DNA of 62,935 nt, taken from positions 1 to 62,935 of the forward strand of contig QPMI01000442.1 of NCBI GenBank assembly GCA_004431415.1, written 5' to 3'. Origin of the DNA: Cyanophora paradoxa. Its lineage: Eukaryota > Glaucocystophyceae > Cyanophorales > Cyanophoraceae. The translations under genes and the position numbers were made by a program. The notes under the pieces are model-generated. The model did not search any database, was not told the origin of the DNA, and worked only from the letters and a program-made list of their open reading frames with translations. Positions 46,121 to 56,751 of this stretch are shown in pieces; positions within the stretch are counted from its first letter, which is position 1, and each line of letters starts with the position of its first letter.

Positions 46121-48065
46121 ATGTTCAAGGGGAAGCGTAAAAGGCAGTATGAGCATGCCCAGTCACATGCTCCAGCGCTAGCTGCAGCTGAAGAGCTTCT
46201 GGATGGCATTGTCACCAAGATTCTCTCCAATCTGACACCTTGGGAATTCTTCACGAGCGAAGTATGGTTAGTGAATAGGCAGTTCAGGCGATGCAGCCGC
46301 AGGGCACAGCAATTGTGGAGAGCTTTCCGTGTGGAGAACTTCCCTCCATTTCGTCTCTTCGATGCACAATGTGAACACGCAATCGAGGAACATGTAAGAA
46401 TATTGCAGCGTGCCGCCCCGCGGATTCGAAAAGGCGCCTTGGCGGGCTGCCGGCATCTCCACATCGGCTTTGGGCCGTTTCTGTCAACACAAAACGCACT
46501 GTACTCCGTTGCTGTCCAATCTGTCATGGGTAAGCACAGCATTACGTTCTTGTGGAATGCTGAAAATGGAATCATGCAGGAGTTTTATTGGCTGCTTCAC
46601 AATCGATGGTGGAGCTGGAGCATGTAACCATCTCTGAGGATGGCTGGGATTCACACCCTTTGTGTGCAATCGCGAGTCATTTGAGCACAATTCCTTCACT
46701 TTCATCCGTTGTCATGCGATTGGGAATGCGGAAACAGCTACTGCGTTGCATCGAGAGTTCAACGTTGTTTCCTCAACTGAGAAGCCTTTCTATATCTGGC
46801 GCTGCCCTGCGCGACACCGACATCGTGAGCTAATGTTTTCCGTACATTTGAAAGCTTCCTTTCGATCTCACCGACACATTCTGGCAGCGGATGATAATGA
46901 AAGCTTGGCCAGCGCTCCAGGAGTTCTCGTGCGCAACTGTGGTGGATCCAATGGCGCTGCACACAATTTCTTCTTGGGGCGTTCGAGCGCAGGCTCTCGA
47001 TTTCTGCAACTCTTCAGTAGCCACAATCGACCTGTTCAGCACAATATTCCATTTACGGAGCTTCTCAAAGCTGGAGCTGAAGGTACGGACGCTCGGTCTG
47101 AATGCAATCTAATAATTGATTTGTTTTATTTTCGCAGGTTGATTGCGAGTCGGGGAAATGTCTTTCGTCTCTAGGAACGCTGCGTGGACTTCGCGAGCTG
47201 AATCTTGACATATGTGTACGTTTTTAAACTTGGATCGCCCTCTCTCCTTATACTGATCGCAGTTCGGAGACTGTCAAGATTCTTGTGGAGGTGGAAGTGA
47301 ACTGCTGCAGGCCACTGCAAATGGGCTGGCCGAAGTTCTTCTGCATGGCAACGAGAATTTGGACTGGGTCGAGTTGAAAATCTCATCTTGCGGTCGACGG
47401 CATTCCTTGGACGGAGACAGTCTGGTGGAGCTGGTACGATCGGCGAGGCCAGCCCTCCGTCGGATCACCATACAGCACTCTGGAGGGATCATCGAAAGAC
47501 ATGTTCTGCGAGTGCGATTTGTGGTGCAGAAGTGAGTCGATATCCATCTTTTCATTGACATTAGCACTGCAGGAAATTGCGGGATGCTACCAAAACCTTC
47601 GGGGTGTGAACATTGGCATGGAGTTTGGACTGGCCATCGGGTCCGGAGAAAGCTTGCAGCAGCTGGATGCTGTTTGCAAGGATCTACTTAGCTTTTCCCG
47701 CGCTAATATGCCTCCCTTGGTGCTTACTGTAAGCACGCGCGGCAATTACAAACTTTTCCACCCGGCCGTAACATTTTGCCGGAGCTGGTTTACAAATTCT
47801 ACGATTCCGATTTCTGTTTTTGTCGATCAAAAAGCAGTTGTTCGCAGAGCAGTTATATCGAGTAAGAGCACATGTAGCATATCAAGTATGCCACTTTTAT
47901 AAGTGTATACATATGCAGCTTTGTACCTATGATCCTACCCATTTACATCGTAGCTTTAAATTTCATGACATGAATTTGATTGGTACATCAGACGAAAACT
48001 CGAGAGACTTCAGTCGCTGCCCGCCCTGCCCATACCCATCCTTCGCCGCCGATTACCCTCGGCTT
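46121..48065 (+). CDS. F-box/LRR-like protein 3
   Basis: ATG 46121 opens a basic start (KGKRKRQ) and an F-box-like block: EELLDGIVTKILSNLTPWEF, VWLVNRQFRRCSRRAQQLW. A GGTAAGC donor at about 46530 splices to VLLAASQSMVELEHVTISED. Later exons: PQLRSLSISGAALRDTDI; then, after a 63-nt intron (or 30 nt if the first AAG is used), MIMKAWPALQEFSCATVVDP and FHLRSFSKLELK; then SLGTLRGLRELNLDIC; then GLAEVLLHGNENLDWVELKI; then CYQNLRGVNIGMEFGLA and PPLVLT. Most junctions are in phase; the one near 47530 is off by one. The 3' end is unclear, somewhere before 48070, where it meets a convergent F-box gene. Repeated leucine-rich units fit a substrate-binding arc. Confidence 0.6.
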
Positions 48066-48099
48066 GACTGTCTTATAATTAGTGTCATTCAATTGCAAG

Positions 48100-49275
48100 T
48101 TACATTGCTTCTGGCTCTACACAAAAGGTTTTATTCCGCCACTTCAAACTCTGCCGTTTGAAGTGCCCTTTACAGCTTTCGGAAAGTAAAACAACGTCTG
48201 CTTCGGACCACGTCCAAGGTAAATCCAATTGCAGCACAGCCTCGGAACGGACGCGAAGAAGTTTCGAGCGCAGCTCGTAAATTTCACCTGCATGGGCCCT
48301 TTTAGTTTCCGCGAAGAAAGACTTCGAACGAATAGATCGCACCAATCAAATTGGATGGTAGTGTCTGTATCATGATCAGGGACGGCGTCTCAAAATGATA
48401 TGCATCAGTGAGAGTCACGCTCGTAAGCTTTGGCATGCGGTCCGATGAGATAAGCTCAAGAATGGCGGGGTGAAGCGCCAGTGCTCCTGCTGATAGCTCG
48501 ATGAAGCAACTCGCAAGTTTGCCAAAAATCAGGTCCACCGGCCAACCCGTCGGCGGAACCACTTCACGGAGGCTGAGGTGGTCGCACACCATACGCGCAA
48601 CCCAGGAAAAGACTTTGACAGTCTTTTCATCCCGGAGATTCCAATCTTGAAGCCAAAGCACAGAGATTGATTCAAGGTGCGGTAACGCCGCAAGCGCACG
48701 TTCAAGATGGTCAGGCTCCGGGTCCACTATAGTGGTGTCCAGATGGCGCAATCTTGTCAAGGGAAAGAGAGTTGACATTGAAAAGACTGTGCAGAAGTGT
48801 CGAGGGAGGTTCAAATGCGATCCCCATGCCATGTGTACACGTCCAGGCGCGGAAGAATCTTCGAATCCCATTTTCATGTAGGACGTCGGCATATCGACGT
48901 CAACGTGGATAGCATTGCACCAACGTCCTTCAGGAATCCGGAAGTATTTCTTCGCGATGCGAACTGGAACTCCGTCCTGAGGAGTGCGTTGATCGCCCCT
49001 CTTGGCGGGAGGTCCTCGGAGCCTGGTGCTCTTTCAGTTAGTACCTGTACAGCAGCATTTCTTCAGCTAGTACAGCAGTTAGTAGAGAGTCTCGTGCATG
49101 CCTTAAACTCACACTCGTCTTGTCCATATCCAGGCTGATCAAACGCCACTGCCTGCAGACTACCTCCAAACGCATGCGCTCGACAGTGGACAATCCAGAC
49201 AAAACTTGCATCCAGATTTCGTCGGGAAGATCGATCTCTACACTTCGGGCGTCATGGGCTCTGATGCGTGGATTT
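48100..49275 (-). CDS. F-box protein 4, canonical F-box plus LRR region
   Basis: The clearest F-box in the window. An exon at about 49260-49139 encodes IDLPDEIWMQVLSGLSTVER followed by RLEVVCRQWRLISLDM, which fits the consensus including the C-x2-W. It ends at a GTGAGTTTAAGG donor. The next exon (about 49000-48350) reads VPVRIAKKYFRIPEGRWCNA and leucine-rich units (FPLTRLRHLDTTIVDPEPDH, ALAALPHLESISVLWLQDW, DRMPKLTSVTLTDAYHF). A GGTGCGATC donor and ATGCAG acceptor join to EIYELRSKLLRVRSEAVLQL, ending KTFCVEPEAM with TAA at 48100. By homology it would bind SKP1 and present a target to an SCF ligase. The first exon is not located. Confidence 0.65.
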
Positions 49276-49727
49276 CGAATTCAGGCATCGATATCACCCT
49301 GACCAAGGTGAAAATATCGCATCCGCACCTCTCCGCTTGCGGTGTTGTATTAACGTAAATTTGAGCATTCTTCTTCTTCCTCATCATGGATCGCGTCTCA
49401 ATCTTTCGCATGTGGTCGCTGAAGGGATTGCTGTCATCGCCCCTGCATGCGCACTCAATAACGTGTTCTTATAAGCCATCATTCACACATTGGAGCCCCA
49501 TCGCACCGTCGTTTGCGGTCGGCTGTGCGCCCTTCGTTTGTGTTCTGTGCGCTCATGTTGGTGCGATTTGTTGCGATTTGAAAGATCACAAATCTGTACC
49601 CCCATCGAGGATACCCCTCCCACGCAAACAAACCCCATTCCACCGCGTTCGCAAACAACGCAAACAGGCATTTAATTTCGTTTTCACCAAACAAACTAGC
49701 TATAGCACAATTCCCATCGGAGGAAAA
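49276..49727. other. Spacer, possibly 5' end of F-box gene 4
   Basis: No convincing gene. Open frames on both strands at 49.4-49.7 kb have no recognisable character. Confidence 0.35.
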
Positions 49728-50138
49728 CTACTTTATTGTGCCGGTTACGATTTCGCCGACGCGCGTAAGTGCAGATTCAAGCTCTGTTATACGTTCCCGG
49801 AGCGCATGCCGTCTCGCCTCTTCCGCTGCTACCTCGAGCTCCAGCTCGTCGATTCGTTGGCTGAGCTTGCCGGCCAATTCATCAGCTGCACGCACTACAA
49901 CTTCAACGGCGCCATGCAAGTCTTGAACATTTCGTTGTAGGGCATTGAGCGCTTCCTCGTGTTCGGATTGTGTTCTCACCGCTCGGAAAGCAGCAGTCAC
50001 CCGCATGATCTCTTGCACGGTTTGGCTCAGCTGCTGACGAGCCGCTGAAAATGTGAACCAAATCAGTTCTATAGTAGCCTGGTTAGCACACACAGCTGCA
50101 GGTTGGACGGTCTTACCTTCTTCTTCATTGCTTTCCAT
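49728..50138 (-). CDS. Small coiled-coil protein, two exons
   Basis: ATG at 50138-50136 gives MESNEEE in a 22-nt exon (50117-50138). A 72-bp intron (50045-50116, GTAAGACC to TTTTCAG) leads to exon 49728-50044, ending VGEIVTGTIK and TAA. The roughly 112-residue product is almost wholly helical with heptad leucines and valines (LSQRIDELELEVAAEEARRH, ITELESALTRVGEIV), so a coiled-coil oligomer. Role unknown. Its ATG overlaps the ATG of the divergent gene at 50137. Confidence 0.65.
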   Translation of the reverse strand: MESNEEEGKTVQPAAVCANQATIELIWFTFSAARQQLSQTVQEIMRVTAAFRAVRTQSEHEEALNALQRNVQDLHGAVEVVVRAADELAGKLSQRIDELELEVAAEEARRHALRERITELESALTRVGEIVTGTIK

Positions 50139-50932
50139 GCCGCTTCACCGAGAACAGAACGGGTACAGAGAAATTGGAGCCTGGGTACATCCAGATCGCA
50201 CGATGCACATCAGCGCTGGTTCCGAAGCCCTTTACATGCTAGCGCAACTCTGCGAGTCTCTTCTAAAAAGAAACGGTACGTTCGACCTCTACATGTGAAG
50301 CGCGCAGAACTCCCAAAGTCTGACGTGTCTGAAACAGAGCAGGAAACGTCATTCCCACCCGGGCCACGAAAACGCAAGCTCCGAATCCAGGCAACCGAGC
50401 CTCCGCCACCTCCGCCTTCTTTTTCGAATTCGACCGGAAGAGATGTCCAATGGACTGAACAGATTCCCAACGGCGTCAGCGAATTCTTCATTCTAGCTCA
50501 ACCGCCACTTGAATTTGGGCGCCATGGAAAAGCAGCACCCTCAACCATTCCCAGCGTTCCAAAACTGCGTACTCCAGAAAAGAGCACCGATATCGACCGG
50601 GACTTTCTACGTCAGCCCTTCGTTAGCGAGTGGCGACACTGTCCACAGCTTTCAGACAAAATAAGGTCAACCATGCTGTACATTTCCATCGACTTTCGTG
50701 AGTCCGAAACACGCAGAAATCGCCTGGATCAAGCTGAAGTGGTTATATCATGCATAAGGTTGAGCCCTCCCATGCAGTTGAGCTCGAGGTTCAGGTTGCT
50801 GTACCTGACAAGAAGCATTTCCTAGCTCATGGCGCAACGATCCGCGAGTTGTGGCGAACAAGAGGCACTATGTCACGCTTCGATTCTATCAGCGGTCCTT
50901 GTGGTACACGATTCTATCAGCGGTCCTTTTGA
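50137..50932 (+). CDS. Hypothetical protein, divergent from the coiled-coil gene
   Basis: From ATG 50137 the first exon reads PLHREQNGYREIGAWVHPDR and SEALYMLAQLCESLLKRN. A 32-nt intron (50276-50307) would join it to ELPKSDVSETEQETSFPPGP, a basic RKRKLR patch, a proline run (PPPPPP) and DRDFLRQPFVSEWRHCPQL. Without that intron a second frame, with no ATG, runs through the whole region, so the N-terminus is uncertain. A further donor after about 50693 leads toward ELEVQVAVPDKKHFLAHGAT and a TGA near 50930, where CGATTCTATCAGCGGTCCTT is duplicated. No family recognised. Confidence 0.45.
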
Positions 50933-51172
50933 TCGCGTTATGAATAAATTTCATTTTTTCATGCTTACTTTAAATTTCACGCGGGCGTGTTTGCAGCTCA
51001 GACCCGGTCCCTTTTCCACTTGCTCCGTTTGTTCGATATGTTCGCCTCCATCCATATATGGCATTTAAAGGGTCCGCATCCTTCCGCCGCATCGACACTA
51101 CGGGGGTGGGCTTTGGTTTTCCCTGGTCATTGGTTTTACTATCCTGGTTGTAACTCGGCGCGCGGATTTCAG

Positions 51173-51620
51173 TTCAAGCTGAAAATGTGCGCGCGAGTTC
51201 TCGAGTTCGAAGCAGACAATGGCGATCCATCAGTGCTTCGAGCTAAGGTGTGACCGTGTGATGCGGGCGAATGTTAGTAAAATCTGCCCGCAGCTGAAAC
51301 ATTACAGGTGCAGACAATGTTAAAGGAATCTGATCTCGCAGCATGGAATATCGACGCACTTTGTTATCAGGTCTGTGAACGAAGAAATTCGTCGACAAAC
51401 GAAAAAGATAGATGATGTTCGGAAATTCAGGTCGGCGTATTCGCACAGCAGGCTGATTGTTCAATTCGACTCTTGGGGTGGGGAACGACAGAACCTTTCA
51501 CCAGTTGTTGCAAACAGAATGTCAAGGATAAACAGGTGCAGTTCAAATGCGGCCAGAACATGGCAATGCCGAATATCGAGATGGTGATTGCGTTCCCGAT
51601 AACAGGCAGATGCAGGCCAA
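51173..51620 (+). CDS. Small phase-0 exons, unassigned gene
   Basis: Three exons bounded by good AG and GT signals, all phase 0: 51173-51247 (MCARVLEFEADNGDPSVLRA), 51308-51370 (VQTMLKESDLAAWNIDALCY) and 51431-51535 or beyond (VGVFAQQADCSIRLLGWGTT, CCKQNVKDKQ), continuing open as VQFKCGQNMAMPNIEM. Each begins with Val after an upstream CAG or AAG, the same exon style as the repeat gene at 44.7 kb. The first exon, the end and the function are unknown. Confidence 0.45.
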
Positions 51621-51899
51621 CACCTGCGCCCGTTGTAGCCTCTAGTGCTCACCTTGCGTATACAAGCATGCGTATACAAGACCCGAGCAGTGAAGCAGAC
51701 ATCACTTGCCGTCATGTATGTTTTAAAAATACACTGATCAGACAATTGCCCTACAATTGCAATTGCATACTACAATGGAAAACTACTGAACTCAAAATAA
51801 AATTGTCATGACATCGTACGCATCAAGCGCCTGATCATGAATGCTTCATCGATGTGCTAGGCTGGCTAGGCTGGCCTTTTTTCGGGGGGTACTCTGTTC

Positions 51900-52615
51900 C
51901 ATTTTTGAACCTTGACGTCCGAGCTTTACAGGGCGAGCAGACCGGCATGCCAACGTGCACGCCAAGACCATGGCAAGGAGCGTTCGACTTGGGAGATGTT
52001 CAGTGCAAGCTTTTTTCACTACATGCTTATCGGAAAGCTGAAGTGCATGCGGTTACATGCAATCATCACAGCGCTTGCAATTGACTGATACAGTGCTTGC
52101 GTTCGGATTTCAGCAATCCGCCGTGGGCGAAACCCACTTTCCTACATCAAAACTCAATTACTTTCGATCGTACGATACATGTAGTGGCACAGGAGTGGTA
52201 CCCGCCGAGTCCAACGTTTTCGTGTGTTCCAGGAGCAGTGGGCCTCTTGATTCGCTTGTGGACATGTGTCATAAGCATTCGACCGCAGATTGTATTCGGA
52301 GGCAAGGGCAGTGTCCGAATTTCCGGAAATGTCACCTTCTGCTTCAAAGATCCCGACTCCGACAAGTACACTTGGAGGGGCAATGCAGGGTAAAGCTTTA
52401 TGTCGCGTTGTTGTTTACTTGAGGGGAATATATTGACGGCGCAGCTGGATGAAACACAACAAGAATGGGGAAAACAGTTCTTTGGAAATCGAAGTCCCAG
52501 GCTATACTATGTTCAGATCGCCCAAATCCGGCACCCCGGCAACTTTGTATATCGATGCGAAAGATCAGACGTACGAACTGGCAATCATCGTGAAAACAAG
52601 TGCGTGAACAAACGA
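51900..52615 (+). CDS. Possible beta-rich protein, unassigned
   Basis: Open segments with natural character: GEQTGMPTCTPRPWQGAFDL near 51935; GKGSVRISGNVTFCFKDPDS followed by DKYTWRGNAG ending at a GTAAAGC donor near 52391; and SSLEIEVPGYTMFRSPKSGT then LYIDAKDQTYELAIIVKTSA with TGA near 52606. Alternating hydrophobic patterns suggest beta strands. Start and splicing unresolved. Confidence 0.35.
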
Positions 52616-52717
52616 GATCTGAGCATGGCCACGGCCGCGGGCATCAGATCCGTATCAACTCATGACATCAGATCTGCGCAAATCTTGCGTCGAAAATCTT
52701 ACATCAGAGGATAAAAA

Positions 52718-53041
52718 ATGGATCGCGTTAACAGTATGTTTCTGCCTGAACTTTCCGCTCAGCTTCTGTTGAATGCGCGCTTCACGCAGGCGATGGCCGA
52801 TGCACTCGTAGGTTCCGAGAATTTGAAGCACTCAACGATTTCGACTTCAATGAATCGGAGTCCATCGCGCCTGGCATCGCTTGCTTATTCAACTGTGCAA
52901 GCTGCATTCCAAGCAAATTCGATCAACGCCACAGGCATCCGTTTCCAGAACTCTGCTACCGGCGAGCAGGTCGTCGAAAGCTTCATTTTGTACTGTCTGC
53001 TTTCGAATTCATGGGGCTCACTTCAGTTGCTCTGCAGTTAA
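52718..53041 (+). CDS. Hypothetical 107-residue protein
   Basis: ATG 52718 to TAA 53041 without an obvious intron: MDRVNSMFLPELSAQLLLNA, then FTQAMADALVGSENL and LASLAYSTVQAAFQANSINA. Mostly helical. It may be an exon of the neighbouring segments, since GATAAAAAATGG before it has no promoter-like context. Function unknown. Confidence 0.4.
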   Translation: MDRVNSMFLPELSAQLLLNARFTQAMADALVGSENLKHSTISTSMNRSPSRLASLAYSTVQAAFQANSINATGIRFQNSATGEQVVESFILYCLLSNSWGSLQLLCS

Positions 53042-53052
53042 CGCTCTCAAAA

Positions 53053-53178
53053 ATGTCTGGACAGTATATTTTTAGCGCAAGCCAAGATCATGAACACGCT
53101 GTCAAACGACAGCGCACCGGTGCTACGAAATCGAAACCACAGATAGAGGAAGAACAGAATATCGACAGCAATGAATAA
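53053..53178 (+). CDS. Short basic/acidic ORF or last exon
   Basis: ATG 53053 to TAA 53178, 41 residues: a basic AVKRQRTGATKSK patch then an acidic IEEEQNIDSNE end. More likely the terminal exon of the preceding gene than a gene of its own, as such NLS-plus-acid tails usually are. Confidence 0.3.
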   Translation: MSGQYIFSASQDHEHAVKRQRTGATKSKPQIEEEQNIDSNE

Positions 53179-53248
53179 ATCTCATTAGACGCTTTGTACC
53201 CGTGGTCGGCCCTGTACCCCGGCCGTGTGCATTGGGCGCCCCGATGTT

Positions 53249-53617
53249 ATGATGATCATGATCGGTCCAGAGAGAAGTTCGAATTCGATGCTCGATAGAG
53301 AATTACTTCAGTTGGATCATATGGCTGCAGCATCAGGCGCGAGTTTGTTTCGGCTTCAACGCGAGATGGAGCAAACGTATCGGGCATGTTTAGCCTGGGA
53401 CGTTCGAGTGACTGCCTTGGAGAGAAAGATCCTCCAAATGCATTCTCATGGTCTGGTCGCTGACCTTCAGCGCGCGTATCAGAAGCAGTCCCGTCTTTAC
53501 GTCAAGCGTCTTCAGCTAAGCCTCAAGCGCGCTGACATTTATCGCGACCTGTTAGCCGTGCATGCGACTCTGGCTTTGATTAGATCTCTGATGCTTTGTG
53601 CAATGCTGAACTCATGA
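53249..53617 (+). CDS. Small helical protein
   Basis: ATG at 53249 (an ATG follows at 53252) to TGA at 53617, single exon, about 122 residues. The sequence is helical throughout (RELLQLDHMAAASGASLFRL, AYQKQSRLYVKRLQLSLKRA) and ends in a hydrophobic helix (LLAVHATLALIRSLMLCAML) that could be a membrane anchor or amphipathic helix. No family recognised. Confidence 0.5.
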   Translation: MMIMIGPERSSNSMLDRELLQLDHMAAASGASLFRLQREMEQTYRACLAWDVRVTALERKILQMHSHGLVADLQRAYQKQSRLYVKRLQLSLKRADIYRDLLAVHATLALIRSLMLCAMLNS

Positions 53618-53716
53618 TATCACGATTGTTAAAATAAAACTGCAAGGTACATTTTCAATTGCACATGGCGGCACTGCATGATCATTCCTTGGGCGATGCG
53701 CGTTGAAAAACGGTGA

Positions 53717-55470
53717 CTATGATGTGGATTCGTGGGCGTGGTCACAGTTAAAGAGATATGCTTGCACAACGTTGCTGAATCCCCTTGCGAAATCCTCGTC
53801 ACACGCTTGTTTCAAATGAGTCTCGACATCCACCCATAAAATGCGGAAGTCGTATGTGGCCTGTGGTTAAACCCGTGACCTTCGAAACATGAAGAAACAG
53901 ATATGAGTTACCCTGATAAGGTTATTGTGGGTATTGATGTATGCCTCTGCCGCCGGCATCCAGCCGTCGTCCTCTTCATTTTGCGTTGCTGTCTCCCACT
54001 GCAGAAAACCAGAAGTTGAGATCTGCAAACGTTGCACAAAACAATAGCAGTAAACGTACTTCATAGATAGCTCGGGCAGTTTCAAGGCAATGCCCTCGCT
54101 CGCGAGTCATTTCCATAAGCACCAGCTTGGCAGGTCGAGTTCGTATTCCCACATTTACGTTTGCAGGTCGTTCATAATATGGTTTCAGCACATCCGCAGC
54201 CTTCTTGAGACCCATTTCAGCCACCCGGAATCGGATGTAAAGATGCTGCGAAGCCATTTAAAACACAAATCCTGTCCGCGATGCTGTCTTTGCTTGCAAA
54301 ATATCCTTCGAAACCTTTTACCTTAAGAAGGCTCTGATCCTTGTTGTTGAGATCGTCCCATTTTCGTGGGCGCCGAAACAGTGCCATGATGTTACTGATC
54401 TGAGCTTCTGAGATCACAGGTTCCAACAGCCACTCGCGAATGATGCCAGCGACGTGTGTCGGCAGAACAGGTGAACGTGTCGCAACGGGTCGCTTGTTGG
54501 AGAAGTCTGAGAAAGCGTTGCTTCGTGTTTCGTGATTCAACAAGAAAATGCGGGTGAAGGCAAAGCGAAGCGGGTGCCCAGGAGGAAAAATGGGTCGCAG
54601 ACGTGTGTTTCCGCGCCATGGGCCACTTCGGGTTGGAACCCAGCCATCAGTCTTCATCGTGCGCGACGCAGCCATCCACGTTTCCACAGATAAGCCGCAA
54701 TCGACTTCGTTGGTTATCACGTGAGCAAGAACTCCTGGTCGACGACACGGCCAAGGAGAGAGTAAAATACCATCACGCCAGTGCCGCGAGAAAAATCCGA
54801 CTTGGTCGCGGCAATGCCAACTTAGCTGAATGTCGTCCGGCCGTTGGACGAAACGAATGAATGTTGGGAAGGTGGTCTTGAACGGCGGGAATTTGTTGCA
54901 GGCTTGGCATGGATGAACAATATCACCGTGTTGCACGAAAAAATCTTTGCAGCAAAGACCACAGGCTTCTTTGCAGGCACATTTTACTGGAATTGCTTTC
55001 GGAAAACCGGAGTTGATCAGACGTGCTGTCACAGGATCGCTCATGTCGAAAGCGGGTGCGGGATTGCCGACATCCTCTGCAGTGGTCCTGAAAACACAAG
55101 GTCAATAACTCTAAAGCACTCAGCACACAAATGTTATTATCCACACCTATGCCTGCCGGCGCCAGTGCTGCCGGCCGCTGCCGATATCGATGGCGATACG
55201 GTCGTATCCAGCGACGTCGACTGCACCTGGTTTGCATTCTCCGCTCTCTCCCTGTCGGATGGCATGAGCGAAAACATTGTTGTCTTTCACTTCGAAAACA
55301 TACCCAGCTGACTCTTGAAACGTGTGCTCAAGATCTAAGTCTGCTGCCTCCGCTGCTGGTAGCACTTCGGGCGACAGGACGTCGACGTGCTCACCGTCTG
55401 GAGATTTAACGTCCCATGTATCATGTGCAGCCGAAGGGCCGAAGAGGATTTTCCTGATACCGCCTAGCAT
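53717..55470 (-). CDS. Unknown family protein B (paralogue of 21.5-23.4 kb)
   Basis: ATG 55470 (MLGGIRKILFGPSAAHD) to TAG 53717-53719. It reads cleanly where paralogue A is broken: CACKEACGLCCKDFF, then HPCQACNKFPPFKTTF, TDGWVPTRSGPWRGNTRLRP followed by IFPPGHPLRF, an exon with YIRFRVAEMGLKKAADVLKP, a short exon QWETATQNEEDDGWMPAAEA then YINTHNNLIR, and a last exon ATYDFRILWVDVETHLKQAC. The intron positions match those in A. The shared block DGWVP-x-RGN-x-RL-x-PI-x-PGHP is a usable family signature. Paired cysteines suggest zinc binding in the N-terminal half. Function unknown. A 27-C tract lies 61-87 bp upstream of the start. Confidence 0.65.
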
Positions 55471-55530
55471 TGGCACCAAAAAGTGTGGTTTCGAAGATGT
55501 ACCGCCCCTGGCGCTCTACTACCCCGACAT

Positions 55531-55557
55531 CCCCCCCCCCCCCCCCCCCCCCCCCCC
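55531..55557. repeat. Poly-C tract (27 C) upstream of gene B, followed by CAA repeats
   Basis: Uninterrupted run of 27 C, then (ACA)n and (CA)n runs to about 55630. It lies between two divergent genes, 61 bp from the gene B start. Confidence 0.95.
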
Positions 55558-55664
55558 TACAACAACAACAACAACAACTAAAACAACAACAACACACACA
55601 CGCATGTACACACACACACAAACACATCAACACATGCAAAAGTGCGTAGAGAATTCCGATGTAA

Positions 55665-56309
55665 ATGTCACTCACGATGACTCACGATCACGGCAGATCG
55701 AACTCGATAACCTCGACGTGTAAGAGCTCGAGGCGTGTTACCTTCCCGGACGGCCATTCCTTCTGGGTTTCTTCAGACACAGTCGAACATCGGAATGCAT
55801 CTGGACAAGTATTGTGGACCGTAGAGCACAGTGCTCAGATTACAAGTGGCTCGCTGGATCTTTACAAATATTGCTCCATGTCGCGAACACACATGGCAGC
55901 CTTTCGTGAAGCGGGCTTATTCGGTGAGGCACTCGTGGTGGTTTCAAGTGAGACGGAGCTTTTGTTCTTGGACGTACTGTCCGGTGAGCAGAGGATCGTG
56001 TTCTCGGAGGACGGTGTTGCCGCGTGTGTGTGGACTGCGAGCAGCTGGCGCCCGTATCGCATCATCCGAGCTGGTCAAGCTGGCGAATGGGAGCACTTTT
56101 CGGCTAAATTCCCTTCTCGAGTGGAGCTGGACAGCGATAATTGGGACATTGTGGGGATGCCGGATCCCCATACTATCATCTGCCTTTTCCCCGATGGAAA
56201 CGTCAAGCGATTTGCGATTCACGGCATCAACGGCAACCGCAATGCCCTAATCTGTCAGTTTGAAAGCATCGCGATTGAATACGAAGTGCCTGTATCTTCC
56301 GAGAACTAG
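55665..56309 (+). CDS. Beta-propeller-like protein (WD40/quinoprotein type)
   Basis: ATG 55665 to TAG 56309, no intron needed, 214 residues. Strand-rich units with a Trp or Asp near turn positions recur: VTFPDGHSFWVSSDTVEHRN, SGQVLWTVEHSAQITSGSLD, GEALVVVSSETELLFLDVLS, GEQRIVFSEDGVAACVW, and DPHTIICLFPDGNVKRFAIH. The spacing of about 40 residues fits propeller blades, roughly four. A full propeller would need more, so it may be a partial domain, a dimer, or part of a larger gene. Partner unknown. Confidence 0.5.
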   Translation: MSLTMTHDHGRSNSITSTCKSSRRVTFPDGHSFWVSSDTVEHRNASGQVLWTVEHSAQITSGSLDLYKYCSMSRTHMAAFREAGLFGEALVVVSSETELLFLDVLSGEQRIVFSEDGVAACVWTASSWRPYRIIRAGQAGEWEHFSAKFPSRVELDSDNWDIVGMPDPHTIICLFPDGNVKRFAIHGINGNRNALICQFESIAIEYEVPVSSEN

Positions 56310-56376
56310 TTCTAGGTATACCGGAATGGAAATGGAAATTTGATTAATCTTGTCTGAAAACAAAGCTTGCGCTCCC

Positions 56377-56484
56377 GTGCGCGTTCTAGTGTTTAAGCCA
56401 GATACCGATATCTTGGCGCCCTAGGAGCTCGTGCGCGTTCTAGTGTTAAAGCCAGATATCGATATCTTGGCGCCCTAGAAGCAA
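56377..56484. repeat. 54-bp tandem duplication
   Basis: GTGCGCGTTCTAGTGTTTAA and GTGCGCGTTCTAGTGTTAAA open two copies offset by 54 bp, both continuing through CCAGATA(C/T)CGATATCTTGG. ATCGATATCGATATCGAT follows at about 56485. Confidence 0.85.
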
Positions 56485-56751
56485 TCGATCGATATCGATA
56501 TCGATAATTTGCCGGCGCCCCCAGGAGCTAAAGCTGGTCCCCCCAGGAGCCAACATCGGCCAAAGGAGCGTCGGGCAAGTACCCCCCCCCCCTCGGGTTT
56601 TCCGGCAGCAGGTACCCCCCAACCGGTACCGGTCCGGTTGAATTCGTCGAGTCGCAGTTGTCAGCTCAAACTCGTACTAGGTGGCGCGTTCTAGTCGCGT
56701 GGTCAGCCGTGCTTACTTGCAAGCGAATACGGAGTGCTAGTATAATAAGCG

